Origin: Notospermus geniculatus
Taxonomy: Eukaryota; Nemertea; Pilidiophora; Heteronemertea; Lineidae
Reading direction: 5' to 3'
NCBI GenBank assembly: GCA_002633025.1
Contig: NMRB01000043.1
Span: 813,761-877,760, forward strand
Length of the DNA stretch: 64,000 nucleotides
Shown here: piece after piece, positions 1 to 12,200 of the stretch
How the letters are laid out: each line of letters opens with the position of its first letter
How positions within the stretch are numbered: the stretch's first letter is position 1
The notes under the pieces: model-generated
The model's database searches: none
What the model saw: only the letters and a program-made list of their open reading frames with translations
Told to the model about the DNA's origin: nothing
Translations under genes and position numbers: made by a program

Positions 1-49
1 TGTCACCATAATGTTCACTGTGTCAACGACATCATTTTACCTTTTTTAG

Positions 50-294
50 TCTGTACGTATCAAAGAAAGACGGAAGGCTAAGCAGATAAAGGAAAGGGAA
101 GTTGCCGAAGAGACGCCTGGATCCAGTACCACTGATGATCCAGGGGGTGGAAATGCATCAGAGGGGCATTCACCTCCGAAACCGGGAAAGAGGAAGGCTG
201 ACAGTGGTGATGGGGGTCCAGCAAAGAAGCCAAAAACAGGGCCTGTTATTTCATCCCTGTTCAAAAACAACCCTAATATTCCTCATGTGGTCAG
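50..294 (+). CDS. DDX31: DDX31 exon (N-terminal basic region)
   Basis: The acceptor is a T-rich tract ending TTTTTTAG at 49 and the donor is TCAG|GTGTGT at 294/295. The 81 complete codons are Lys/Arg/Glu/Ser-rich, which suggests a nuclear or nucleolar targeting region. They end in the ISSLFKNNP motif that precedes the helicase core in DDX31. The exon leaves two bases of a split codon (phase 2). Confidence 0.85.
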
Positions 295-3200
295 GTGTGT
301 ATTCCAGCCAGGCATCCTCCCACAGCAGGGCTTTGGTCTCATTCCTTTTCATACACTGTGTGAGTGGATGAAGAGGAGTGAGGTAAAAACCCCTGCTGTG
401 GGAGGATGCAGCCAGGAAACATCTCAAAATTCATTCAAATACCATAATACAATAAACATTGATAAAATCACGGTGTTGTGAGTGGTCTTTCAAAACACAC
501 GATGCCGTCATATTGGCCGTCAAAATGTCAAGCGATGTCACACATCATCACACCGATCATGACATCAAAATGTCATGGCGTGACACTTTTGACATTGTCG
601 ACGGCCAACATGGCCGATTCTTGCAGTCACGTGACCGTTGTGACGTCGGTGAAGAACCTCTATACTGAGTAATCTGACTTTTTTAGCTCACCGGGGTGAG
701 CTATTACGATGGTGAAGCGTCCGTCGTCCGTCGTCGTCGTCGTCGTGTTCCGTTAGCAGGGCACCTTTTCGTAACCGCTGGGGCTATGGATCTGAAACTT
801 GGTACATACATAGCCCTAGGTCAGATGACCCATGACACCAAGTTTCGGCCCGATTCGATTGTTGGCTTGGCCACCAGGTGGCCAAAACCAAAACCACAAA
901 AAGTGCGATAACTCCTGAACTAATGACTGGATCATCTCCAAACTTTTATCATAGGTGTATCTAATGAGGATACATGACATATATAACGAGTTTTTGATTT
1001 GACCTACTTTTCAAGGTCACAGAGGTCAAAGTTCGACAAAAGTGACGAACCTCTCACAGTTTGTTATTATTTCACCGAGCGACTTCATATTTTGCATAAA
1101 CATGCATTGGAGGGGTACCTTTAAAAATACCAAGTTTCGGCCCGATTGGACATCCAGTATGGCCGCCAGGTGGCGTAACCTGAAAATCAAGTAAGTGCTA
1201 TTACTCAGGAACGGCTTGACGCAGAGGGCTCAAATTTGATATTTACCTCCATCTAGATGACCTTTACATGCACGTCAAATTTCAGCCTGATTTGACTTCA
1301 AACATGGCCACCAGGTGGCGTAACCCAAAAATCATCAAAGTGCTGTAACTCAGGAACGCCTTAACCCAAAGCGCTCCAATGTGCTATGTGGACCTCTGCA
1401 GATGACCTTTATGACCATGTGAAGTTTCGGCCCGATCGGACATCCAATATGGCCGCCAGGTGGCGTAACCCGAAAATCATCAAAGTGCTGTAACTCGGGA
1501 ACGACTTGACCCAAAGCACTCCAATGTGCTATGTGGTCCCCTGCAGATGACCTTTATGTGCATGTGAAGTTGCGGCCCGATCGAACATACAATATGGCGC
1601 CAGGTGGCATAACCCAAAAATCATCAAAGTCCTAGCTGGGAGTGACTTGATCGAGATTGCTCATACCACTGATATGTATCTCCCTCTGTCATTAGACTAT
1701 TATGTCCAACCCGGTGAGCACATGGTCCATGGACCATTTCATATGTATTTCATTTCAGCTCTGAAATCGACTCAGTCAAGGAGCCAGTATTCTCTTCGGA
1801 GGCGTTCAGCGATTTAGAGGGCCTACATCCGTACATTGTCAAAAATCTAAAGGAAAGACTGGGACTGACAACAATGACAGCCGTTCAGAAACAGACAATC
1901 CCGGTCGTTCTAGAGGGCAAGGATGTGCTGGTGAAGTCACAGACTGGCTCGGGGAAGACTTTGTCATACGCGATACCCATCGTACAAAAATTACAAGGGG
2001 AGAGGCCGAAATTTTCTCGGAGTGACGGGATATTTGCGATTGTCATTGTACCGACAAGGGAGGTGAGTCGTGTGTTTGACACGTTCATTACGTTTTCACT
2101 GCCACAGGCCACAGGTTGATGAAATGGAGAGCCCCTAGTGCCAATAGTCTGAGTTACTCTATTCAGAGTTACCGGAGCGTGAGCCACAGAATTCCTGGAA
2201 TTGGCTGTTCAATTTTGATTTCCCCCTCCTTTTTGCTATTTCTAAGGCCATAAAATCGTTATTTTTCAACATATTTAAAAAATTAAGACTTTTGATATAG
2301 TGAAGAAATTGCAGTTCAACTGTATGATTTTGAAGCTGTGCACGCATGGGGTTTCATTATTTCTGTCTTTAGCCAAAAAGCTGAATAAACATTCCAGGCC
2401 AATTATCTGGACTTCACACCTCTTAATTGCACCCCTTCGAAAGGCATTTTGAAGGGGCCGAAATGGATTTTTCCTCTGTGGGGTGTAAACGTAATGTTCA
2501 TTCATTGTGAAATGCTATACTGAACATTCTAATGTCATGTTGGTGGGGAGTGGAAAAAAGTTCACGCCTGTCATTTGTTTATTTTCAGCTTGCAGTTCAG
2601 AGTTATGAGACTTTTCAAAAGCTAGTCTATGTAAGTAAGCATATACTGAAATTTCAGCTGAGAGAGTAATAGCAGGGATGCCAACCCTACATTTTTCACC
2701 GTATTTTCTCCGCATTTTGACCACCCATTACGGGTATTACTTCGTAAAAATGTTAGTTTACGTTGAAAAGAAAAATGAAGTAAAAAAACTCTGTGAACTT
2801 CAATTCCCGCACTTTCTCAGCGCTCGATCCAATGCGATCGCAGTGCCACCACAGCCATATCCTGAACTAAACATAGTGTTTAGTCAAAGCGGGGATTCCG
2901 AGGGCACTGCGATCGATTCCTGCGCAGGAGTATCATGTTTGAGTTTTACTAAAATGCTTCACTACTGACAGCAACCCTAAAACTACTGACAAATGGCCAA
3001 AATTTAGGAAAAATACTGACAGCCAAATTTTTAGGTTGGGCCAAACAAAAATAATGTTGTGTTTCCGGTAACATACTCTGATTTTTCAGATAGGGTCGGT
3101 GGGTAGGGAAGATTATTTTATTTTAGTAAATTATTTTGGTCTCCAGGGAAGGATATCAAATTGATTTATCAACTGATTCCTGAGCAAGGTCTTTGAATAA

Positions 3201-6200
3201 ATGAAGACAAAAAATGGAAGAAAAGCTGGTGGAATTGGCGAGATGCTTGGCTTGTGCCTTGTAGCAGAGTTGATCTTCTCATCATAGTGTGGAGAAAGGT
3301 ACCAGACGACATGCATATAGTCTGAAAAAGAAATGGAAAACATGAATACTGTCAAACAAATGTATGGCAATCTTCAAATTAAGGGTATAATATACTGTAG
3401 GGCCAAAACAATGCATTATGGCATAGTAGCAACAACTGTATGAGAGAAAATTTTAAAAAATTGAACATACCTGTACTATGTATTCACCATCAGTATAGTA
3501 TTTATGCTGTGCCTTAGAAATGAAGCCCCTTTCTCTTGCAAATGATCTATGATCTGGTTGAACAGAGCATCTTTCTGATTGAGGCCCTCTCTCACACCAC
3601 CACTGAAGTGTGAATGAAAGATTAAACGACAGGTCAGAAAGGAACACAGTTGACCAGCTGATTCTCTACCAGTTGTTTACAAACACTGTAGTGAGGCATA
3701 CCATATAGGCCTGTGGATGAATGAAAGACCGAACAACCAATCATGTCTCAGCCTCGTTTCCAATAACATGGCAGCTTTACCATGCACTGCAGTACACGAC
3801 ATGCATAGAGGTATACATTGTAGCAGCCGACGCAAATAACTTGGGATGTTTCCTACCTTTTTTTGCGCTTCTGAGGTAGTCCCCGTTCCCTGGACGTTAA
3901 TAAATCAAAAGCATTAGGCCTTGCACTCTCTTCTAAGGATACTACTTCTCTCTCATTCACTCCATCACATCGTAGTCGGATGACTTTGATACCAAAACTG
4001 TCCAGGATGAGCCCTACGGCAATCGATGTATCCTGGACGATCGTCCAGGGGCCATCTTCAGTTTTCGCACACTCAACAACAAGGCCACTGGCCTCGGTAA
4101 GATGTCCCCATTCCCCAACTACTGACTCAAAGGTCTTATTGTGTGCAAGTAGGACGAATTCCCGCTTGGAATGGGCACACTGACAATAAATTACTTTCAC
4201 TAGTGCGGCCATTTCGACACCTGAAGTCTCGCGCGTGCCTTCTCATGCTGCACTGTCATGACGGTTGAATGTGCTATGCTGCAACCCGCGCTGCGTGCAA
4301 GACTTACTGTCACATGTAAAACGTATGTAAAACGTTATGAGTGTGAAACACAGACATGAACAGACGACACGATCGAGCGGGAATCGGCAATTTTTGTCCG
4401 AAAACTTTGATTTTCCCTCAGTGACAGCGATGTTATGCGCCACAAAACAAAAAAATAATGTGAAAAAATATCGTTTTCCAGTTTGTGCTTCTCAAATTCA
4501 GGCTCGGGCTTTGTTTTCATCATTTTATTTTTCAAGTGGTCATAAAATCTTTTAGGGTCGGCGGTGTTGAGAGAGGGTCGGTCGGGTTACCGGAAACACA
4601 GCATTATTTTTGTTTGGCCTTGGCATTTCTGTAATAGTAATGATGAGTTATTATAGGAAGGACAAATCTGGCAGGAAATTGTTCAGTAGTTAGTAATGTA
4701 TCTGCTTCTTTATGATTTCAGTCTTTCACTTGGTTGGTCGCTGGGTGTGTCATGGGAGGGGAGAACAGAAAATCGGAGAAAGCTAGGTAGGTTATGAGAG
4801 GCCCTATGTCAGAGTGACGCAGCGCCAGTCACCTGTCTCATTGTGGGTCAATTTCTACTCCAAACTGACTCTTCATTTTACTGTAAATAGACTTCACGTA
4901 TTATGCGATTGATTATTCTTTGTATCTTTTTCGTAATGTTTCTTGTTTCTTGAAGGTTGCGAAAAGGCGTCAACATTTTGGTCGCCACGCCTGGAAGATT
5001 GCTAGATCACCTCCAAAACACAACCAGTGTGAATATAGCCCGGTTAAAGTGGTTAGTGATAGATGAAGCCGACAGGTAAGTGTAACGACCTTGACCTGCA
5101 ACTGTAATGACCTTGACCTGAAACTTGGTATCAGAATCTTTTCCCATTGTGCTAAAAAAAGTTCGGGTTTATAGGCCTAGTCTGATATTAACAACGGTAG
5201 AGGTGTCATCCGCCTTAACACTTTAACCCCAGTCTGTTCTGAAACCTTTCAGTAGAACTCATAGGAGCTCCTCATTCTGTGCAGCACCAAAACCTGATCA
5301 TTCTGACCCTTATCGATTTATACGCCTGGATGGAGTGAGGCAAAGAGACCTGCCCAGAGTTTCTGGGCGTATTCGAATCCCCGTTCTTGATAACACTCGT
5401 GTTGACCCAGTTCATGTAGTTGCTGACTCAACATGAGTACGGCAGCCTCGAACGCCGGGAACGCAACCCAAGAACACGCTCTTCTCAACCCTCCGCTGAG
5501 TGGGGAGTGATGAGAACGTGTTCTTTGCCCGACTCGGGTTGCGTTCTCGTCGTTCGAGACTGCTGTTCTCGAGTTGAGTCAGCATTTCGATGAACTAGGT
5601 CAGCACGAGTGTGGTCAGGAACAAGGATTCGAATACGCCCTCTGTGAGATTCGAACCGTGGACCTCATCACACCAGTCAGACACCCGAGCCACTAAACCA
5701 CCACAGTCCTTGAAGCCACTTTATACTGAATGCCTCCAGTTGCTTTTCATTGTCATTCTGTTTCAGGCTCTTGGATCTCGGATATGAAAAAGACGTGTCC
5801 CAAATCATCCATATTCTCGACGACCAGAAGCAAACCGATCGACAAACTCTTCTTCTTTCCGCAACGCTGAACCCCGGCGTTGAAAAATTAGCCGGAATGA
5901 GTCTGAACTCACCTGTTCACGTGGACATTGTACAAGAAAAAACAACTAAGAAAAATGTCTTACTTTCCAAAATGACTGAGGAAGATGGGTCATTCTCAAT
6001 TCCAGAGAACTTAAAGCAGCATTTTATTGTGGTACCTAGCAAATTACGATTGGTGACATTGTCCGCATTTATTCTTTGGAAGTGCAAGGTGAGTTTTTGT
6101 TGTGTTGATGAACTAGCTCTCTTTTTCATGAGCGTGTTTGGTACTGAGAATCTTTGGCTTTCATATACACCTCAGGCCTTTCCTTTTGAGGCGCGCTAAA

Positions 6201-9200
6201 ATGTGCATGTGCCTCGCAAACAATAGAATTTCTATTGTTTGCGAGGCACATGCACATTTTAGTGCGCCTCAAAAGGAAAGGCCTGCACCTTCATTCTGCA
6301 GAGCGTCAGTCATGTCAGTGTCCGAGTTGCTTCACATTATAACCCTAGTCTCTCCAGAAACCTTTCTGGGGAATCCATGGAGCAAGGACATTCAATGCTT
6401 TGCTTGCTCCTTTCAGACCAGTCGAGTGCACAGTTGCAACATGGCTGGGAATCAATCTCACAGCGTCTTAGTTTTGCAAAAATGTCATTTGTGTACTATT
6501 ATCAAATTTGACAGAATTTATCTTGGCATTGAAAGACTTAAAGTTGTTTTCCCCTTTTTATTTTCAGTACAGTTCAAAGGGCAGCAAAATCATTGTATTT
6601 TTATCAACTCAAGACTCGGTAGAATTCCATTACAATCTCTTGATGGAGACGATTTGCCGTCAGGATGATAGTGATGATGAAGATATGCCTGGTTTGACCA
6701 ATGAAATTGATCTTTTCAAACTCCACGGTGATATGGATCAGAAGGTAACCTGTTGGCTTGTTTGTCATTGTCACAAAGTTAAAAGTTTGGGTTTATAGTC
6801 TGATATCAACTACGGTAGAGGTTTTCATCCGACTTTACACTTTAACCCCAGTCTATCCTGAAACCTTTCAGTAGAACTCAGATGAGCTGCCCATTCAGCA
6901 CTACAATCGAGCATTTCGGACCGGTACCCATTCATACACCTGGGTGGAGAGAGGCCAGTGAAGCAAAAAGACTTGCCAAAAGTCTCACGCCCAGTGGGAT
7001 TCGAACCCAGGACCCTCTGACCACTGGTCGGAGACCCGAACCACTACACCACCACAAGATTTTCTCAAGAGCAACAGAAAATTGTTCAGCTTACCACAGT
7101 CAGCACTAAAACATTTTCTATTTCTATTTCAGTCAAGAACAAAAGTCTATCAGGATTATGTGGCGGCCAAATCTGGAGTATTGCTCTGCACTGTAAGTAC
7201 TAAACACTGTTTCATAACGCGACACTCGAAGATTGCTAATGCTCGTCCAAACCTTCATGTGAAAAAGGCCTGTGGCCGCTCATGAAGGTGATAAGACATA
7301 AAAAAAATTCGTTAGTTGGTCAATAATAAGGTGTCACCACGGGGTCCGCGCTTCCCCAGGGTATTGAGGGATTCCATGCATTAAACTGGCTATTGAACCA
7401 TCTTTTTGAAGATGGGGATTTAGCACAGTGGTGTGCACGCTTTCCCTCAATGCTGGCGGTGTTGCCTTATGTGGAGGCGTGGGTTCGAATCCCGGTTCTG
7501 TCGATAGGCATACTGACCAACATAGCAGACCTATGATGATTACTGTTTCATGTTGTTTGATTCCTGGACCTGGTTTGATTGGTGCCCCTGTAGGAGAGGG
7601 GCATGATGTTTTGTGCGGCCCGAGACATCCGCATGTCATGTCGCCTGATGGTGGTCAGGAGTCTCGGTACTGTTACATTGCGGGCCCCATACTCATTTGC
7701 AGACTGCAAATCATACCATTGAAACCCACTGACGTAGAGCTCAGAGGTGCATGTACCATAATTTTCGGGCTATAAGGCGCGGCCTTTTTCCTTGAATAAG
7801 GTCTAAAATTGGGGGTGCGCCTTATAGGGTGGTGCGCCTTATCTGTGTCTTGAGTCCGACAATTGTAATTAGACCTATCAATCATGTTGGGTGTTGTTAC
7901 CACGAATGGTCAATGCACACTGAGCAGCCATACATTGTATGTGTGCAATATGAACTGAAGTATTCGCTGACGGGACTGCGCCTTAAGATTTCGTCAAAGA
8001 TTTTGGGTGAAATTAGGGGGTGCGCCTTATAGTCAGGTGCGCCCTGTAGTCGCGAAAATACGGTACTGTCTTGTAGTGTAGCCTTTGAAACTTGCAGCAA
8101 TACTTTTTGAAAACAGTAAGGTGACTGTCTTCTTCAAAAGCAGAGAGAGATCTTCTCCATAAGCTCTGGTTTCCTCCTACATTACCTGAGACCAGCATCC
8201 TGGCACACCAGGGGCATCGCGTGACTGCACCTCCTGTTACATCACTCATACCCCTGGCGTCAATAGCAGCATTTCTATTTCACGGCTTGGTCCTAGTCGC
8301 GAGTGGCCAATCAAAATGTCCCTTTTATAAACCGCGGCGTCGTCTGTCAATCTGACTTCCAGGAATACAAATATTTTTTGTTGTACATTTTAAGTACAGT
8401 TTTGTCCGTCATGTCGGAAATTTACTGGAAATCCAAGCATTTTGCGAGACATAAATCGGGAAACTTGACTCGATTCGATCCATTGCAGTGCACTGTACAG
8501 CTGACATGGCAACTTGCAATCCAAGGCGCTTCTGCAACGCGTAATCTGATTGGCTAATATTTGGCACGTAAACTAAATGGAACAGCCACCTTGAACAGTG
8601 TGTAGTGGGTATTGCTGCCTGGGGTAGAAGTCTGTAGTTCGACGGAATGACGCACTACCCCAGGTAGGCCTGGATGGAGACCAGCAACTTTTCATGTTTA
8701 GCTCTTGATTGAAAATTTCTTTCAGGATGTTGCAGCGAGAGGTCTCGACCTGCCAAACGTTCGGTGGATCGTTCAGTACAATACTCCTGGTAATCCATCA
8801 GATTATATCCATCGTGTTGGTCGGACAGCAAGGGCGGGGTCAAGAGGTCATGCTCTCATCTTTCTGACGCCATCAGAAGTTGAATATGTCAAGGTGCTAT
8901 CCAAATACCATATAAGGTAGGGGTAACTATGACTTCAGCAAATCTAGTCTCTGCCAGTGTGATACTTTGACGACCTCAGAGTGAGACATATTCCATAAAG
9001 CCACATTTGGTGGAGTGTACCAGGTGGTACAAATGTCTGTTTGGTATACCAGGGGTGAGAGAGAGTGCAGTATACCAGGTGGTTCAAGTGTCTGTGCTGT
9101 ATACCGGGTGGTTCAAGAGTCTGTGCAGTAAATCAGGTGGTACAAGTGTCTGTGCAGTATACCAGGTGGTTCAAGAACCTGCTGTAGCGTGCAGAATACC

Positions 9201-12200
9201 AGGTGGTTCCAGTGTCTGTGATGTAAACCACATGGTTCAAGAGTCTGTGAGGTATACCAGGTGGTTCTGGAGTTTGTGTGTGGTATACTGGATGGTTCAA
9301 GTATACCAGGTGGTTCAAGAACTTGTAGTCCGCAGTATACCAGGTGGTTCAAGTTCTTTGATGTAAACCACATGGTTCAAGAGTCTGTGAGCTATACCAG
9401 GTGGTTCAGGAGTGTGTGTGGTATACCAGGTGGTTTTATGAGTCTGAGCAGTATACCAGGTGGTTTGAGTGTCTGTAATTGTGTTCACCAGGCAAGTTTG
9501 TTTCCATTTCAGTTTAGAGGAAGTGAACATGGACGATGTGTTAAAGACGTTGCTGATACCACTCAGTATCGGTGGTGGTGCTAAAACCAAAGAAAATAAG
9601 TCCATTGAGCAGTCTGCGACCTCTCTCCAGATGACATTTGAAAATTGTGTGCAGGGGAACAAGGAGATGGCTCAGTTAGCAAGAAAAGGTGAGTTTCAAG
9701 TCAATTTTGTATACGGCCATTTAATTAGAGAATCCGCTGGTCGTGAAAAAAGTGAGAAATAAAAAGCATGCAATTATTTTGGGGTTTACAGTATCCTGTC
9801 TTTGGTTCCAGCATATCTGTCATCCCTGAGAGCTTACGCCACCTATCCGTCGAAACTGAAGCACATCTTCCATCTGAAGGCCGTCCATCTTGGTCATGTC
9901 GCCAATAGGTCCACACATTTGCTTCCAAGGCCAACTTGGTTCATTGGAAACACAAAGTTTATTCATGACAAAAGTTGCTGCTCCACCATCCTCCCATAGC
10001 AGGGCTTAGATCTCGCTCTTCTTTATACACTCCCGTGAGTGGATGAAGAAATATGAGGTTAAAACCCCTGCTGTGGGAGAATGCTGCTCCAGGTGGTTCT
10101 TTTCTTGTCCGAGTTGGCTCTCAATGGACAGTTCACCATTGTTGGTTTCCTTTCAACTTCCGCCGAGTCCGATAATATCGGGTGGCCCCAAAAAAACTGG
10201 AACACAACTTATCAGGCCATAACTTTTGCACTTTTTGATCAAATGTCATGATATTTCATATGTGATGTGGGGCTGTTAATTGTGGCTCGTGGTGAAAATT
10301 TCAGGTAAATATCTCAAGGTACTGCAAAAATACAGCGATTTTAAAATGAGGAGTCAAAATCTGCGGTGCCAGAATCATGCAATTATCCTGGTGCCAGACC
10401 TGAAAGTGATGGTGCCGCTATGTCCGACATGTGCGAGTCAATTCATTATGGACTGATAAGTTGTGTTCCAGTTTTTTTTGGGCCACCTGATATATGACTG
10501 CCCATAGATCCCATAGATTTCAACGGTTCAGTCGCCCATAGAGAGCCAATTCACACCAGAAAACTCATGTGGAGCAGAACCTTAAATTCCTTACTCCACA
10601 CCAAGGGTTAATCGGGTTAGTTGCATGAAAGGTCATCAGATGGCACCACTCTCCAATCTCGGTTGTAGACTGATCCTGGGATGTGCTGAACAATTATTTG
10701 GGGGGGGGGGATCCTGTGTGCAGTCACGTGTCCCTTCGTAATGACTCTTGATCCTGGTGTTGTTTTACGGTAAGTGTCTCCTCCATAGGCAAGTTTTCTC
10801 GCACAAGTTGGCACTTATATGGGCAGCCCTGCCCAAGAAAAGTATGGGTGGCCATTAGGCCGGGTTCGGGTGTATAAAAAACGAAGCCGGCCGGCTTCAC
10901 ATTGAGCTACACCTACACGGACACGGCTTGCAAACAAAGGTTTCATGGTCATATGAACCCTTTGTGAAGCCATTGTTCACCAGCATATCCGTGTACCGTG
11001 TAGCTCTATGTGAACTCGGCGTTAGTGTCATTGGTCTTTGGTGTAGTTAAATAGTTTTCTCATAGGGGACAGTAGTTGATCAAGGCAAGTAATCGAGCCC
11101 AATTTTGTACTTGGTGGGATTAGTTAACTCTAGTTGTAATTCATATATAATGTGGGGAACGTTTTATGGATTAGCGGTCACCGCCGTAGACGTCTATTGA
11201 AAACCATTGAGGTTACCGTTCAATGTCAACATCTTATTGTAATCAGCAGGATTAGTTCAGGAGTGATAGTGCAGTGCTGCCACCTATTGACAATAAAGTC
11301 CCTCATCATATTAAATGTCCATTGTAATTTATATCGAATAATTTGTCTGTGTGTGCTCGATTTGATGACATGAATACAGGGTGGCCCAAAAAGAAACACA
11401 AGCATATGCATACTTCCACCAAACTTCGTCCCAAGCCACCAGTATCTGAGCAGATAGGAGAAAAATAACACCAAGACACCTCGATTCAATCCGGTAGTTC
11501 AAGGTCCAGAGCCATTTTTGTGCAGGGGCGGATCCAGGACGAAAGGGGGGTGCAGACATTGGCGGCGGCAACACCGTCGCTGCACATGCGCTGCAGGCGC
11601 GTCTTTAGTGGGGGGTCTGGGGGACCTCGCCCAGAAAATTTTGAAATCTAGAAGGCCTGAAATGCGATTTCCTGGCATTTCAGAATGCAAATCTAGGTCC
11701 CATCGGTGCTTGGAAAACCGTGGGCAGCTGCTTTGCAGGGTTGGAGCTACCATTACTTTTTTTAGCCAAAGTAAAGAAAATCCCTATTGTTCACACTACT
11801 GAACAATAGGCTTTTCTTTACTTTGGCTAAAAGAAGACAATGGTAGCTCCAACCCTGCTTTGGCTATGCTCAAAGTGACAGTGGTGCCAAACTATTAGCT
11901 CTTTAGGGTCCCGCCGGAACCTGTCGCCGTAGGAGCTAAAATTCAGTTACTGGAAAAACACTGGTCTGCGAAATTAAGGGGGGCGTGCGTCGCGTGCGCC
12001 CCCCCCCCCAAATCGGTGCCGTTGTGCCTTATTCAAGTTAACAAGTGAACAGCCAATTCGATTATCAAGGGTCTAAACTTTGCTTTTGAAAATTAGAGCT
12101 CGAACCACTGGACTTAAGCGGGATATCTTGGTGTCTTGTTTCTTCTAGAAAGATTGTCGTCCATCCAGTGCTTTCAGTTGTTTTGCGCTGTGGGAAGTGG

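Larger units (their letters stand above)
295..1758 (+). other. DDX31 intron with MITEs and a repeat-bearing transposon
   Basis: Repeats fill nearly all of this intron: a 96-bp hAT-type MITE, a foldback at 503-614 and the long element at 687-1722. No additional exon is visible. Confidence 0.7.

Noticed and set aside
9007-9584. Open frames of GTATACCAGGTGGTT repeats on both strands
   Set aside because: Minisatellite within a DDX31 intron; frames are open in both directions and show no domain.
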